NCBI GenBank assembly: GCA_020627535.1
Contig: JAHDGU010000007.1
Coordinates: forward strand, 1-64,000
Length of the DNA stretch: 64,000 bases
Origin: Saprospiraceae bacterium
GTDB taxonomy: Bacteria; Bacteroidota; Bacteroidia; Chitinophagales; Saprospiraceae
Direction of reading: 5' to 3'
The notes beneath the pieces were generated by a model. It ran no database searches and was not told the origin of the DNA. It was given only the letters and a program-made list of their open reading frames with translations. A program made the translations under genes and the position numbers. This document shows, piece by piece, positions 16,964-27,251 of this stretch; positions within the stretch are counted from its first letter, which is position 1, and every line of letters starts with the position of its first letter.

Positions 16964-17307
16964 CAGACTATACAAGGCTTGCCAATTGGCAAGCCTTTTT
17001 CTTTGGCGTAGTACTTGACATTTCCTAGTATTGAAGCCACAGATTTCTGTCTTAGTTTCGAGATCTTCATCAGATTTAATAGCTTATTCACTTGACCCGA
17101 TGAATCTGGGAGCTCTGCCTGTGACGCTAGACTGATCAGATCCTGAAGAGCTATGTCACTAGCAAATTTTGAATCAAGTAGGATCATAGACCACTCTGCA
17201 ATAGCTCCTGCCATTAGGTCAATGCAGATAAAGACTCCAGACTCATGGGAGACGTCTGTTCGATATATCTCAGAACGCCTACTGTCTTGGCTATTGGGCT
17301 TGCACAT
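16963..17307 (-). CDS. Doubtful small ORF (114 aa) running antisense into tRNA-Cys terminator
   Basis: The middle part (LQDLISLASQAELPDSSGQV, NKLLNLMKISKLRQKSVASI) looks protein-like and would be helical. However, the last residues are encoded by the complement of the tRNA-Cys terminator hairpin and the stop codon touches the tRNA. No family is recognised. It may be a gene remnant or not coding at all. Confidence 0.25.
   Translation of the reverse strand: MCKPNSQDSRRSEIYRTDVSHESGVFICIDLMAGAIAEWSMILLDSKFASDIALQDLISLASQAELPDSSGQVNKLLNLMKISKLRQKSVASILGNVKYYAKEKGLPIGKPCIV
16974..17004 (+). terminator. Rho-independent terminator of tRNA-Cys
   Basis: Perfect 10-bp stem AAGGCTTGCC / GGCAAGCCTT around an AATT loop (16974-16997), followed by TTTCTTT. 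It lies 10 nt after the tRNA 3' end. Confidence 0.9.
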
Positions 17308-17549
17308 CTAAGCTTGATGAGGCACAATTCGTCACTTAGCTTCTTTCTGGGTGGGTTTCAACAAGAAGCTGGAATTCCCCATAGGACCTTTCTCCAATAG
17401 ACGCTAAAACCCGAAGAATGGTTTGCCAATTAAACTATATCGAATTCAAAATTCATAAATGAATGCTTACAGGCTGATTTATTTGCTTATTGAAGAATTG
17501 ACTCCTGCTTCACTTTCCTAGCCAAGACATGATTATCTATCTTCATGGC
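17308..17549. other. Intergenic stretch without a recognised feature
   Basis: With the doubtful ORF to its left, this is the longest gene-poor stretch in the window (about 545 nt from the tRNA terminator to the peptidase start). It is AT-rich after 17420. A near -7 element (TTTATTTG, about 17477) could serve the S37-type peptidase. I see no RNA gene or repeat here. Confidence 0.4.
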
Positions 17550-18815
17550 ATGAAAACTCTGATGACCTTTTTGCTTAGCATGGCAATCGGCCTAGTGACG
17601 GCGCAGTCCATGCAAATCCTCGATCTATTCCAAGAGAAATTTGACATCATCGAGTATGAGTTGCTTGGAGAACAAGACGGATATTCTGATGTCTATGAGC
17701 TCACCATCAGACAAGACCAAAATCACGAAACCAAGGAGATAGAGGCCTTCCCCCAGCGGATCTGGATCGCTCATCGTGATTTTGATGCACCTACGGTACT
17801 CCAGACTAGCGGATATAGCGCGGGCTTTCGCCCAAATGAACTGGCAGAATTGCTCAAAGCCAATCTTGTCATCGTAGAGTACAGATACTACGGCGAGTCC
17901 ATACCCAAGGACTACCATTGGCAGTACTTGACCAATGACCAAGCAGCAGACGACTTGCATATGATCCGTCAGAGCTTGAAGAGGCTATATCGGAAACACT
18001 GGGTTGCTACCGGAATCTCCAAAGGAGGCACGACGACCTGTATCTACAAGGCAAAGTACCCAAGAGATGTGCGAGCTGCTGTCCCGTATGTCGGTCCGCT
18101 CCCAATACAGCAAGAGGATGATCGCATGGACGAGCACATCATCCGACTAGGTGAGCAAAGCTGTGGCGATAAGATCAAGGCTTTTCAGAAAAGAGCACTG
18201 GCGATCGATGATGAAGTTCTACCACTGATCGACTCTATTGCTCGTGCAGATCAGATGAGCTTTACCAATGTAGACATGGCCTTAGCCCATGAGTACGCCG
18301 TGCTAGAATTACCATTTTCATTTTGGCAGTATGCACATGCCTGTGATGATATCCCATCTGCCGATGCTTCGGCCCGAGAAGTCTTCAACTACCTACAAAA
18401 TATCGTAGGCTACAATTTCTACTCCGATATGGTGTATGAATTCTACAAGCCTGCATTTTATCAATTCTTCGCAGAGAATGGCTACTACAGATTTCTCAGT
18501 TCTGGGTTCGAAGAGCTGCTGGATGACGCGGACCATCATAGCAATCAAGCCTTTTTGCCGAAAGGCGTAGAGGTCAAATATGATCCTGACTACATGAAAG
18601 ATGTCATCGCCACGCTCGATCGCAAAGGCAAGCGCATGATCTACATCCATGGTGCGCTAGATCCTTGGGCAGCCTGTGCTTATAGACCCAAGCCAAAGCA
18701 CGATGCGCTCTTCATCGCCAAGGAAGGTGCAGGTCACAGTGTGAGGATTGCCGACCTTGATCAAGCCGATCAGGATCTCATACTGGAGAAACTCAAATCT
18801 TGGCTGAAGCTTTGA
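17550..18815 (+). CDS. Exported S37/S28-type serine (tripeptidyl) aminopeptidase
   Basis: 421 aa with a signal peptide (MKTLMTFLLSMAIGLVTAQ). It has an alpha/beta-hydrolase fold with the nucleophile in ATGISKGGTT (S157), the acid in IHGALDPWAA (D371) and the base in GAGHSVRI (H396). It resembles the PS-10/S37 peptidase family: YRYYGES, PYVGPL. The likely role is periplasmic or secreted peptide degradation. No sorting domain is present, so it probably stays in the periplasm. The ATG at 17550 places the signal peptide at the N-terminus; the ATG at 17529 would add seven residues. A GGGC/GCCC variant of the dispersed motif is at 17822 and a GCC/GGC variant at 18552. Confidence 0.85.
   Translation: MKTLMTFLLSMAIGLVTAQSMQILDLFQEKFDIIEYELLGEQDGYSDVYELTIRQDQNHETKEIEAFPQRIWIAHRDFDAPTVLQTSGYSAGFRPNELAELLKANLVIVEYRYYGESIPKDYHWQYLTNDQAADDLHMIRQSLKRLYRKHWVATGISKGGTTTCIYKAKYPRDVRAAVPYVGPLPIQQEDDRMDEHIIRLGEQSCGDKIKAFQKRALAIDDEVLPLIDSIARADQMSFTNVDMALAHEYAVLELPFSFWQYAHACDDIPSADASAREVFNYLQNIVGYNFYSDMVYEFYKPAFYQFFAENGYYRFLSSGFEELLDDADHHSNQAFLPKGVEVKYDPDYMKDVIATLDRKGKRMIYIHGALDPWAACAYRPKPKHDALFIAKEGAGHSVRIADLDQADQDLILEKLKSWLKL
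17822..17836 (+). repeat. Variant of the dispersed motif with 4-bp stem
   Basis: GGGC-TTTC-GCCC-AAA. This has the same paired stem extension as the copy at 15206, in the other orientation. Encodes GFRP in the peptidase gene. Confidence 0.45.
18552..18566 (-). repeat. Variant of the dispersed motif with inverted stem (GCC/GGC)
   Basis: The plus strand reads TTTTT-GCC-GAAA-GGC: the T tract and GAAA loop are kept, and the stem bases are exchanged between the two sides. Confidence 0.45.
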
Positions 18816-18818
18816 GCA

Positions 18819-19160
18819 CTATTGCTCAACACAGCCTAGGCTGAGCAAAAGCTCTCGATCCTCTACATTGGCATCAAAAACTACGACCCTTGCATCATCC
18901 TTGGGACAGGTACAGGCTTGACAGACATTTTCCACCATACTTCGAGAACTGGTAATGACAGTGACGGCCACTTGCTGCTCGGCTTCCATAAATAGTATAA
19001 AAGCATCTCTAAAGTCTGAGGTGCTGTTACCATTGGTCATGAAAGGATCGGCGCATTGGGTCTCAGTGTATGAAAATCGCTGTGTCTCAATCTCTGGCGA
19101 ACAAGACAATAAAAATGACAAAACACCGGCCATTCCAAAAAATGCAACAAAAGTTTTCAT
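18819..19160 (-). CDS. Hypothetical lipoprotein (113 aa)
   Basis: Signal peptide with a lipobox (SFLLSC) and a small Cys-rich domain (CADPF, ENVCQACTCPKDD, SLGCVEQ). The five mature cysteines may form disulfides. Family not recognised. It is convergent with the S37-type peptidase, with 3 nt between the stops, and ends no obvious operon. Confidence 0.7.
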   Translation of the reverse strand: MKTFVAFFGMAGVLSFLLSCSPEIETQRFSYTETQCADPFMTNGNSTSDFRDAFILFMEAEQQVAVTVITSSRSMVENVCQACTCPKDDARVVVFDANVEDRELLLSLGCVEQ

Positions 19161-19263
19161 AGCGCTAGAGCTTTATTCAGGTTTGAACTACTACACAGAA
19201 GACGCAATATATGTGGGCGCGTCCCGATGACAGAAAAGCCTTAACAGTTCTTTGTGTCTAGCA

Positions 19264-20793
19264 CTATCCGAGGTCAAACTTGATTCCTTGCGCTAGTGGC
19301 ACCTCTTTGCCGTAGTTGATCGTATTGGTTTGGCGTCTCATATATGCCTTCCAAGAATCTGATCCACTCTCTCGACCACCACCTGTCTCTTTCTCTCCAC
19401 CAAATGCTCCACCAATCTCTGCACCACTGGTACCGATATTGACATTGGCAATCCCGCAATCAGAACCTGCAGCAGACAAGAACTGCTCTGCACTTCTCAT
19501 GCTATTGGTGATGATCGCAGATGACAGGCCTTGTGGCACATTGTTTTGAATATCGATGGCCTCATCGAGATCACTGTATCTCATAAGATAAAGCAATGGA
19601 GCAAAGGTCTCATGCTGGGCAACTTCTGCGTTTGCAGCAACCTCAGCGATACTTGGAGACACATAGCATCCGCTCTCATATCCCGATCCTGTCAGGACAC
19701 CACCTTCTACCAACATGGACCCGCCAGTAGACTTCACTCTGGCAATAGCATCAGTGTACATCTTGACTGCATCTGTATCGATGAGAGGTCCGATGTGATT
19801 ACTGGCATCGAGAGGATCTCCGATCTTGAGTTGCTTATAAGCATTGACAAGTTTCTCCTTGACCTGGTCATAGATGCTTGAGTGTATGATCAGCCTCCTG
19901 GTAGACGTGCAGCGTTGGCCACAGGTGCCGACTGCCCCAAATACTCCTGCCGTCAAGACCAAGTTCATATCTGCGTCAGGCTCGACGATGATTGCATTGT
20001 TTCCTCCTAGCTCTAGTAGGCTGCGACCCATACGCTCAGCGACTGTCGCACCTACGATGCGGCCCATACGTGTACTTCCTGTAGCTGAGACAAGTGGTAC
20101 ACGCTTGTCAGTAGACATATACTCTCCGACTTTGTAGTCTCCATTGATGAGATTAACCACGCCTTCTGGCACATCATTGGCCTCGAGCACATCCGCTATG
20201 AGGTTTTGACAAGCTACACCACAGAGAGGTGTCTTCTCAGATGGCTTCCACACGACCACATCTCCGCAGACAAGTGCTATCATGGCATTCCATGACCATA
20301 CAGCCACTGGAAAGTTGAAAGCGGATATGATTCCTACGATACCCAGCGGATGCCACTGTTCATACATCCTATGTTGAGGACGTTCGGAGTGCATGGTGAG
20401 TCCATAGAGCTGTCTTGATAGACCCACAGCAAAGTCACAGATGTCAATCATCTCTTGCACTTCTCCGAGGCCTTCCTGGTAGCTTTTGCCCATCTCATAA
20501 GAGACCAACTTTCCAAGACTTTCTTTATGCTCTCGCAACTTTTCTCCGTATTGTCTCACAACTTCACCGCGCTTGGGTGCTGGGATGGTGCGCCATACCT
20601 TGAAAGCTTCTTGAGCCTTGGAGATGATGGCGTCGTACTGTGCACGGCTTGTACTTCCTACCTTGCCGATATGCTGTCCGTCTACGGGTGATGACGAGCT
20701 GATGAGCTCATCAAAAGTCATATGATGAAGGCCAGTCGAGCTACCATAGTTGGTGGCTTCTAGGCCGAGAGTCTGCAAGAAATCTAGCTTCAT
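19264..20793 (-). CDS. amaB: ALDH7-type (alpha-aminoadipic semialdehyde) dehydrogenase
   Basis: 509 aa, NAD-dependent aldehyde dehydrogenase. Visible residues are SAFNFPVAVW (N160), WKPSEKTP (NAD binding), the glycine motif ATGSTRMG, LLELGGNN (general base E261), GQRCTSTRR (nucleophile C295) and GGEKETGGGRESGSDSWK near the end. The overall pattern matches antiquitin/ALDH7, which oxidises alpha-aminoadipic semialdehyde in lysine breakdown. The exact substrate is inference, as no other lysine-degradation gene is nearby. The start at 20793 gives the usual length; a longer reading would pass through the promoter at 20820. Divergent from metH. Confidence 0.88.
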   Translation of the reverse strand: MKLDFLQTLGLEATNYGSSTGLHHMTFDELISSSSPVDGQHIGKVGSTSRAQYDAIISKAQEAFKVWRTIPAPKRGEVVRQYGEKLREHKESLGKLVSYEMGKSYQEGLGEVQEMIDICDFAVGLSRQLYGLTMHSERPQHRMYEQWHPLGIVGIISAFNFPVAVWSWNAMIALVCGDVVVWKPSEKTPLCGVACQNLIADVLEANDVPEGVVNLINGDYKVGEYMSTDKRVPLVSATGSTRMGRIVGATVAERMGRSLLELGGNNAIIVEPDADMNLVLTAGVFGAVGTCGQRCTSTRRLIIHSSIYDQVKEKLVNAYKQLKIGDPLDASNHIGPLIDTDAVKMYTDAIARVKSTGGSMLVEGGVLTGSGYESGCYVSPSIAEVAANAEVAQHETFAPLLYLMRYSDLDEAIDIQNNVPQGLSSAIITNSMRSAEQFLSAAGSDCGIANVNIGTSGAEIGGAFGGEKETGGGRESGSDSWKAYMRRQTNTINYGKEVPLAQGIKFDLG

Positions 20794-20819
20794 ACTGTGT
20801 GGTTTGGTCAATGAAGGCG

Positions 20820-20827
20820 CAAAGGTA
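20820..20827 (-). promoter_or_regulatory. -7 promoter element of the ALDH7 gene
   Basis: TACCTTTG on the minus strand, 27 nt before the ATG at 20793. Perfect match to TAnnTTTG. A TTG lies further upstream at 20854-20856, a slightly long spacing. Confidence 0.5.
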
Positions 20828-20898
20828 GCCAGAAGGTCGATCTCACTTGTGAACAATCTGGCCTTCCCACTGTGAGAGATCATAATTTTATCTTCAAT

Positions 20899-23800
20899 AT
20901 GTCACACAGCCAGATCGTACAAGAACTAGAGAAAAAACTTAGCGAGCGCATTGTCTTCTTAGATGGTGCGATGGGTACTATGATCCAGCGCCATAGGCTC
21001 CAAGAAGAGGATTTCCGTGGTGATCAATTTGCAGACCATGCATCAGATCTCATCGGTAACAATGATCTACTGAGTATTACCAGACCTGATGTGATCGAAG
21101 AGATCCATCTGCAGTTTTTGCGGGCAGGCTCAGACATCATTGAGACCAACACATTCAATAGCACGTCAATATCTCAGGAGGACTATGCGCTAAGCCATGT
21201 GGTCAGAGAAATAAATCTGGCTTCCGCCAAAATAGCAAGACAGGCTGTCAATAAGTATTTGAGCGAAAGCGGAAAACAATGCTACGTAGCTGGAGCTATA
21301 GGTCCTATGAACAAGACTGCCAGCCTCTCACCAGATGTCAATCGTCCTGGGTATCGCGCAGTGCTCTTTGACGATCTCGTAGAGAGCTATGAAGAGCAAG
21401 TCAGTGCACTGATAGATGGTGGTGTGGATATCCTACTCGTGGAAACCATATTTGATACACTCAATGCCAAAGCAGCGCTCTTTGCGATCGCAAAGCAAAA
21501 AGAACATCGCAATCTTGACATCCCAGTCATGATATCTGCAACCATCACAGATGCCAGTGGGCGGACTCTATCTGGACAGACGATCGAAGCCTTCTACATA
21601 TCAGTGGCTCATGCCAAGCCACTGAGCATAGGAATCAACTGTGCGCTAGGGCCTGAGGAGATGCGACCATACATCAAGACACTTTCACAGCAGGCCAACT
21701 GCTATGTTAGCCTATATCCCAATGCGGGTTTGCCAAATGAATTTGGTGAATACGACTTGAGCGCTAATCATATGGCTAGCACACTCAAGGAGTTTACCGA
21801 AGCGGGATGGATTAATCTCTTAGGTGGTTGCTGTGGAACTACACCAGAGCATCTCGCCGCGATCGTCAAACTCACTAAGGACAGCACACCACGAGTCAAG
21901 GTGCAGAAGGAATACATCAGCTCATTTGCCGGCCTCGAACCAATGGTCTTACGTGATGATCTCAACTTCGTCAATATCGGCGAACGAACCAATGTCACGG
22001 GCTCGCGAAAGTTTGCCAGACTCATCAAGAATAATGAATACGAAGAGGCCCTCAGCGTAGCACTGCAGCAAGTGGAGAATGGTGCTCAGATCATCGATGT
22101 CAATATGGATGAAGGCATGCTTGACTCACAGGCAGCGATGAGGGACTTCCTCTTTTTGATAGGCTCCGAGCCTGATATTTCAAGAGTGCCAGTGATGATC
22201 GATTCCTCCAAGTTTGAGGTGATCGAAGAAGGACTCAAATGTGTGCAAGGCAAGTGCATCGTCAACTCGATCTCGCTCAAAGAGGGCAAAGACGAATTTG
22301 TGCGGCAAGCAAAGATCTTGCAGAAATATGGTGCGGCGACTGTGGTCATGGCATTTGACGAAGAAGGGCAAGCGGAGACGACCGAGCGCAAGGTAGAAAT
22401 CTGCCAGCGTGCATATCGTATCCTGGTGGATGAGCTTGGATTCCCTGCCGGGGATATCATCTTTGACCCGAACATCTTTGCGGTGGCGACCGGCATCGAA
22501 GAGCACAATGAGTACGCGATCAACTTCATTGAAGCCACAAAACAAATCAAAGCAACTTGTCCAGGTGCTCGCATCAGTGGTGGTGTGAGTAATGTGTCAT
22601 TTTCATTCCGAGGCAACAATGTAGTGCGTGAAGCGATGCATGCCATTTTCCTCTATCATTCCATCGCAGCAGGAATGGATATGGGTATCGTCAATGCCGG
22701 TATGATCGAGGTCTATGAGGATATCGATCCTGAGCTGCGGGAGGCCATCGAAGATGTATACTTCAATCGAAGAGAAGATGCGACTGAGAGATTGATACAT
22801 TTGGCCGAAAGGCTCAAAGGCAGCAAAGTCGAGGATAAAAAAGAGGCAGAATGGCGATCACTCCCGCTCAATGATCGTATAGCACATGCTCTCAGAAAAG
22901 GTATCACGGAGTTTATTGAAGAAGATATCGAGCTTGCGCGCCAAGCACATGATCAACCGATCCAGGTCATCGAAGGACCCCTCATGGACGGCATGAACAT
23001 CGTCGGTGAGCTATTTGGTGAGGGAAAAATGTTTCTTCCACAAGTAGTGAAGAGTGCGCGTGTCATGAAAAAAGCCGTTGCGTATCTGACACCATATATC
23101 GAAGCTGAGAAGTCGTCAGACGCTCGAGCCAAGGGCAAGATTCTGCTTGCTACAGTGAAAGGTGATGTGCATGATATCGGGAAGAACATTGTCGGGGTCG
23201 TCCTCGCCTGCAATAATTATGAGATCGTAGATCTGGGCGTCATGGTGCCCACAGAGAAGATCTTGGATACTGCAGTGGCAGAAGGTGTCGATGCCATAGG
23301 CCTCAGCGGCCTCATCACGCCAAGTCTCGACCATATGGTCAATGTCGCAGCAGAAATGCAAAAGCGTGGCATGAAATTACCCCTACTTATCGGCGGTGCT
23401 ACGACCTCCAAGATCCATACGGTCGTCAAGATCAGACCAGAGTACGAACATCCAGTGGTCCATGTACTCGATGCCTCCAAGTCCGTATCTGTGACCAGCT
23501 CTCTGCTGAGTCAGAACGATGACCTGCGCAATCGATTTGTCGATGAGCTCAGGGATGAATACGATACCCTGCACTCCAATTATCTCAGCAGACAAGACCA
23601 CAAAAAACTTCTATCACTGGACCAAGCCAGAGCCAATAAACTCTCGATCAACTGGAAGACATATGATCCTCCTATTCCAGAGAAGGCAGGTGTTCATGTC
23701 TTCAAGAGTTTCCCATTGACCGAATTGGTGCCATATATAGACTGGAGTCCATTTTTCTGGACTTGGGGCCTCAAGGGCAAATATCCTAGGATCCTAGAAT

Positions 23801-24558
23801 CAAAGACCTATGGTGAGGAAGCCAGTAAACTGTACAAGGATGCTCATGAGATGCTGCGAAAGATCGTACAGGAAGACTGGCTCACTGCCAATGGTGCTCT
23901 TGGACTATGGAAAGCCCACAGTACCGACAATGATAGCATCCATCTCCTAGATATAGATGTGCAGCTTCATCAACTCAGACAGCAGGTACAGAAAGCTCCT
24001 GGTCAGACCAACTATTGTCTGAGTGACTTCGTGGCACCCCAAAACTCTCAAAAGGAAGACTGGGTCGGAGCCTTTGCTGTGACGACAGGACTAGGATGTG
24101 ATGAGCGGGCGAAGCGATTTGAGGAAGCGGGCGATGACTACTCGAGTATCTTACTCAAGTCCCTAGCAGATCGACTTGCAGAGGCCTTTGCCGAGAAGAT
24201 GCACCAAATGGTACGGACCGAGTATTGGGCTTACACCAAAAACGAAAGTCTATCTTCCGAGGACATCGTAGCAGAAAAGTACCAAGGCATCAGGCCAGCC
24301 CCAGGCTATCCTGCCTGTCCTGAGCACTCCGAGAAAGCCAAACTCTTTGATCTACTGAATGCAGAGGACCTAGGCATGAGTCTCACAGAGAGCTATGCGA
24401 TGTATCCTGCAAGTAGTGTGAGCGGATGGTACTTCAGTCATCCAGAGAGTCGCTACTTTGGAATCACCAAGGTGCAGCAAGATCAGATAGAGGACTATGC
24501 TCAGCGCAAAGGAATATCAACAGCACAGGCTGCAGATCTATTGAAGCCCTACCTTTGA
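20899..24558 (+). CDS. metH: Cobalamin-dependent methionine synthase
   Basis: 1219 aa, full length (E. coli MetH 1227). Domains in order: homocysteine binding (1 to about 330, with zinc ligands C248 in INCALGP and C311/C312 in GGCCGTT); methyl-THF/pterin binding (about 350-610, [16 protein letters not shown] and [12 protein letters not shown]); B12 cap and B12 binding (about 640-880, [11 protein letters not shown] with the cobalt-ligand His at H758); AdoMet activation domain (C-terminal about 300 residues, [17 protein letters not shown]). It transfers a methyl group from methyl-tetrahydrofolate to homocysteine. Start at 20899 ([14 protein letters not shown]). A GGAA variant of the dispersed motif is at 21219. 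No cobalamin riboswitch fits in the ~105 nt upstream. It is followed after 3 nt by the Wzz-like gene. Confidence 0.97.
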   Translation: MSHSQIVQELEKKLSERIVFLDGAMGTMIQRHRLQEEDFRGDQFADHASDLIGNNDLLSITRPDVIEEIHLQFLRAGSDIIETNTFNSTSISQEDYALSHVVREINLASAKIARQAVNKYLSESGKQCYVAGAIGPMNKTASLSPDVNRPGYRAVLFDDLVESYEEQVSALIDGGVDILLVETIFDTLNAKAALFAIAKQKEHRNLDIPVMISATITDASGRTLSGQTIEAFYISVAHAKPLSIGINCALGPEEMRPYIKTLSQQANCYVSLYPNAGLPNEFGEYDLSANHMASTLKEFTEAGWINLLGGCCGTTPEHLAAIVKLTKDSTPRVKVQKEYISSFAGLEPMVLRDDLNFVNIGERTNVTGSRKFARLIKNNEYEEALSVALQQVENGAQIIDVNMDEGMLDSQAAMRDFLFLIGSEPDISRVPVMIDSSKFEVIEEGLKCVQGKCIVNSISLKEGKDEFVRQAKILQKYGAATVVMAFDEEGQAETTERKVEICQRAYRILVDELGFPAGDIIFDPNIFAVATGIEEHNEYAINFIEATKQIKATCPGARISGGVSNVSFSFRGNNVVREAMHAIFLYHSIAAGMDMGIVNAGMIEVYEDIDPELREAIEDVYFNRREDATERLIHLAERLKGSKVEDKKEAEWRSLPLNDRIAHALRKGITEFIEEDIELARQAHDQPIQVIEGPLMDGMNIVGELFGEGKMFLPQVVKSARVMKKAVAYLTPYIEAEKSSDARAKGKILLATVKGDVHDIGKNIVGVVLACNNYEIVDLGVMVPTEKILDTAVAEGVDAIGLSGLITPSLDHMVNVAAEMQKRGMKLPLLIGGATTSKIHTVVKIRPEYEHPVVHVLDASKSVSVTSSLLSQNDDLRNRFVDELRDEYDTLHSNYLSRQDHKKLLSLDQARANKLSINWKTYDPPIPEKAGVHVFKSFPLTELVPYIDWSPFFWTWGLKGKYPRILESKTYGEEASKLYKDAHEMLRKIVQEDWLTANGALGLWKAHSTDNDSIHLLDIDVQLHQLRQQVQKAPGQTNYCLSDFVAPQNSQKEDWVGAFAVTTGLGCDERAKRFEEAGDDYSSILLKSLADRLAEAFAEKMHQMVRTEYWAYTKNESLSSEDIVAEKYQGIRPAPGYPACPEHSEKAKLFDLLNAEDLGMSLTESYAMYPASSVSGWYFSHPESRYFGITKVQQDQIEDYAQRKGISTAQAADLLKPYL
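21219..21232 (+). repeat. Variant of the dispersed motif (GGAA loop)
   Basis: GGC-TTCC-GCC-AAAA, the same loop variant as at 10088. Encodes SAKI in metH. A further weaker copy of this variant is at 25885-25898 in the UDP-glucose dehydrogenase gene. Confidence 0.45.
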
Positions 24559-24561
24559 CAG

Positions 24562-25599
24562 GTGAGTACTGCTAATCCCGTCAAGGATACCATCACTGCT
24601 GTGCGAGACTATCTCGGCTACATTCTGCGACACTGGATGTGGCTCCTTTTGGCTGTCATCATCGGTGCTATGGGTGGCTGGCTCTATTGTAAGCTTACTG
24701 CCACGCAATACAAGGCCACTCAGACATTTTTCCTCAACAATGAGGAAGTAGGAGTGCAAAATGGACTCCAAGGAGTGCTCGGAGCTGTGGGCTGGGAGTA
24801 CTCTGATGAAGATCAAAAGATCGAGAAGATCAAAGTCATTGCACAATCAGATCGTCTCTGGACCGCAATCCTCCTTCAAGATCATCAAGGAGATTTCTTG
24901 GCCAATCAACTGATCGACCAACAAAATCTCACGGGTGACATCCGGAAATGGCAAGGAGATCTTGCAAATCATCGTCTTACCACCAACAAGGAAGAGGACT
25001 TATCAGAAGACGATCGAAGACTCCTCAATGTGCTCATATCAGCGATCAAAGGAGACTTGATTGATGACTTCAGCTATGGTTTTTTCCATGATAAAAAATC
25101 AGGTCTCATGAAGATTGAGCTACGTGGCCTAGATGAGATGCTGTCTACTGATATCTGCTCCTCGATTTATGCGTTTCTCAGTGAGTTTTATATCGAGAAG
25201 ACTGTAGAAAGACCTTCCAAGACCCTTCGTGTACTGCAAGAACGGCAAGATTCTGTCGGCCAAAAGCTTGCAGCGGCCGAAGCACAACTGGCAAGCTACG
25301 ACTCCAAAAATTTGTCGCTTTGGTCTCCTTCAGATAAGTATAAACGCGATCGCCTTGCTAGGGAAGTGGGAATCCTCTCTGTGGCTTATGGGGAGACCAT
25401 CAAGAACGTTCAACTCGCAGAATTTGTCTTGCAAAATACCACGCCCTACTTCCAGGAAGTAGATGGACCTCGCAGTCCACTTCCTCGCCTGAAGCCGAGT
25501 ATAGTGAAGTGGATGCCAGTAGGTGCATTTTTTGCGGGATGTCTGGCTCTACTCATGCTGATATTGAGCAAGTTCGTCTCAGACGCGATGTCTAGCTAG
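24562..25599 (+). CDS. Wzz-like polysaccharide chain-length/co-polymerase protein
   Basis: 345 aa inner-membrane protein with one transmembrane helix near each end (about 24-44, HWMWLLLAVIIGAMGGWLYC; about 318-340). A long periplasmic region with coiled-coil character lies between them (VLQERQDSVGQKLAAAEAQL). This is the topology of Wzz/PCP proteins that set the length of O-antigen or capsule chains. No C-terminal tyrosine kinase domain is present. The start codon is GTG, 3 nt after the metH stop. It opens the plus-strand arm of the polysaccharide locus. Confidence 0.8.
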   Translation: MSTANPVKDTITAVRDYLGYILRHWMWLLLAVIIGAMGGWLYCKLTATQYKATQTFFLNNEEVGVQNGLQGVLGAVGWEYSDEDQKIEKIKVIAQSDRLWTAILLQDHQGDFLANQLIDQQNLTGDIRKWQGDLANHRLTTNKEEDLSEDDRRLLNVLISAIKGDLIDDFSYGFFHDKKSGLMKIELRGLDEMLSTDICSSIYAFLSEFYIEKTVERPSKTLRVLQERQDSVGQKLAAAEAQLASYDSKNLSLWSPSDKYKRDRLAREVGILSVAYGETIKNVQLAEFVLQNTTPYFQEVDGPRSPLPRLKPSIVKWMPVGAFFAGCLALLMLILSKFVSDAMSS

Positions 25600-25679
25600 C
25601 ACAAAAAAGCCTAATTTTACTGGCGCTTAAAACACGCTCCCAACCTGAGCTTTTCAGACATTTTTTCAAGTAATCAAGT

Positions 25680-26993
25680 ATGAATATTGCAGTAGTAGGT
25701 ACTGGATACGTCGGCCTAGTGTCAGGCACGTGCTTCGCTGAGACAGGCAATCAAGTAATCTGTGTAGATATCGACCAAGAGAAGGTCAATATGATGAAGC
25801 AGGGAGAGATCCCCATCTATGAACCGGGACTTGAAGTCCTGTTTCAAAGAAACATTGAGAATGGTCGCTTGCATTTCACGACCGATTTGGCGGAAGCCGT
25901 ACATGCCTCTGAGATGGTTTTCTTAGCACTACCTACTCCTCCAGGAGAGGATGGGTCTGCTGATCTTTCCTATGTACTCGGTGTCGCCGAGGATCTGAGT
26001 GGTATCATCAATAAGTATACGGTCGTCGTCAACAAGAGCACCGTCCCGGTAGGGACAGCTCAAAAGGTACATGATGCACTCATCAAAAATCTTGATGCAG
26101 AGCTTTTTGATGTAGCAAGCAATCCAGAGTTTCTCCGCGAAGGAGTCGCTGTAGATGACTTCATGAAACCAGACCGCATCGTCGTAGGAACGAGTAGTGA
26201 GCGAGTCGTGGAAAAGATGAATCGACTGTATGCTCCATACGTGAGGCAGGGCAACCCCGTGCTCTTCATGGACGAGCGCAGTGCAGAGATGACCAAGTAT
26301 GCAGCCAATAGCTACCTAGCCGCAAGGATCAGCTTTATGAATGAGATTGCGAATCTATCTGAAAAGCTGGGCGCCAATGTCGACATGGTGAGACGTGGAA
26401 TGGGCAGCGATACACGGATCGGAAAGAGGTTTTTGTTTCCTGGAGTCGGATTTGGTGGAAGCTGCTTCCCCAAGGATGTCAATGCCCTAGTGATGATGGC
26501 CGAGAAGAGTGACTATGACTTCAAGATCCTCAACTCAGTCTTGGATGTCAACGCACTTCAAAAGAAAAGGCTCGTGCAAAAGATGGAGGCGCACTTCGGT
26601 GATCTCAATGGCAAGAAAATAGGTCTCTGGGGACTGGCTTTTAAGCCAAATACTGATGACATCAGAGAGGCTCCTGCTCTAGAGATCATCGAAGAACTTC
26701 TGGCAAAAGGTGCAACTGTGCAGGCATTTGATCCAGAAGCCATGGATAATGTGAAAAATACAATCGGTGATAAAATCACTTATTGCGATGATGCATACGC
26801 CGCCGCGGAAGGATGTGATGCTCTAGCAATCGTCACTGAGTGGGGAGCGTTTAGAAATCCAAACTTTGACAAGCTTAAGTCATGCCTGAAGTCACCTGTG
26901 GTCTTTGATGGCCGCAATCTGTATGAACTAGAGCGAATGCAGGAGCTTGGATTCCACTATGAGAGTATCGGAAGGGCTAAGATTTCTGCTTAA
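25680..26993 (+). CDS. ugd: UDP-glucose 6-dehydrogenase
   Basis: 437 aa. NAD-binding Rossmann motif GTGYVGLVSG at the N-terminus, the conserved VNKSTVPVGT, NPEFLREG, and the catalytic cysteine in GFGGSCFPKD (C262). The C-terminal UDP-binding domain has GLAFKPNTDDIREAPA. It converts UDP-glucose to UDP-glucuronate, a precursor of acidic polysaccharides. The 3' end overlaps the convergent DUF2061 gene by 17 nt. Other members of the UDP-sugar dehydrogenase family (UDP-ManNAc or UDP-GlcNAc dehydrogenase) look similar, but the motifs fit UGDH best. Confidence 0.92.
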   Translation: MNIAVVGTGYVGLVSGTCFAETGNQVICVDIDQEKVNMMKQGEIPIYEPGLEVLFQRNIENGRLHFTTDLAEAVHASEMVFLALPTPPGEDGSADLSYVLGVAEDLSGIINKYTVVVNKSTVPVGTAQKVHDALIKNLDAELFDVASNPEFLREGVAVDDFMKPDRIVVGTSSERVVEKMNRLYAPYVRQGNPVLFMDERSAEMTKYAANSYLAARISFMNEIANLSEKLGANVDMVRRGMGSDTRIGKRFLFPGVGFGGSCFPKDVNALVMMAEKSDYDFKILNSVLDVNALQKKRLVQKMEAHFGDLNGKKIGLWGLAFKPNTDDIREAPALEIIEELLAKGATVQAFDPEAMDNVKNTIGDKITYCDDAYAAAEGCDALAIVTEWGAFRNPNFDKLKSCLKSPVVFDGRNLYELERMQELGFHYESIGRAKISA

Positions 26994-27219
26994 GGATCTT
27001 GCGCACTTTGCCACGAGGTACAGTCTGCCATGCCCGCTCATGCAGATAGTATAACAAGAGCTTAATGAAAAACTCGATGAATCCAATTTTTAACGCCGCT
27101 TGCACGTCACCAGTGGTAAAGTATGCGATGAGTATGATGGTCGTAGTAGCTACGACGCGCCAAGTCAGCCCTTTGAGTATGGAGCGCAGGTGGGATTCTT
27201 GTACGACTGTTTCTGCCAT
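26977..27219 (-). CDS. DUF2061 membrane protein
   Basis: 80 aa with two hydrophobic segments (TWRVVATTTIILIAYFTTG and IGFIEFFIKLLLYYLHERAW) and the family-typical TWR and HERAW. DUF2061 genes are often found beside sulfate-activation genes, and here it lies antisense between ugd and cysC. Function unknown; a link to sulfate or PAPS use is inference. It is divergent from cysC, with 32 nt between the starts. Confidence 0.85.
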   Translation of the reverse strand: MAETVVQESHLRSILKGLTWRVVATTTIILIAYFTTGDVQAALKIGFIEFFIKLLLYYLHERAWQTVPRGKVRKILKQKS

Positions 27220-27251
27220 GAGCTGATTCGTGATTTAAAGACCACAAAGCT

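Noticed and set aside
20794-20898. Possible cobalamin or SAM riboswitch before metH
   Set aside because: Only about 105 nt separate the divergent starts, and no conserved B12-box or SAM-aptamer elements are visible.
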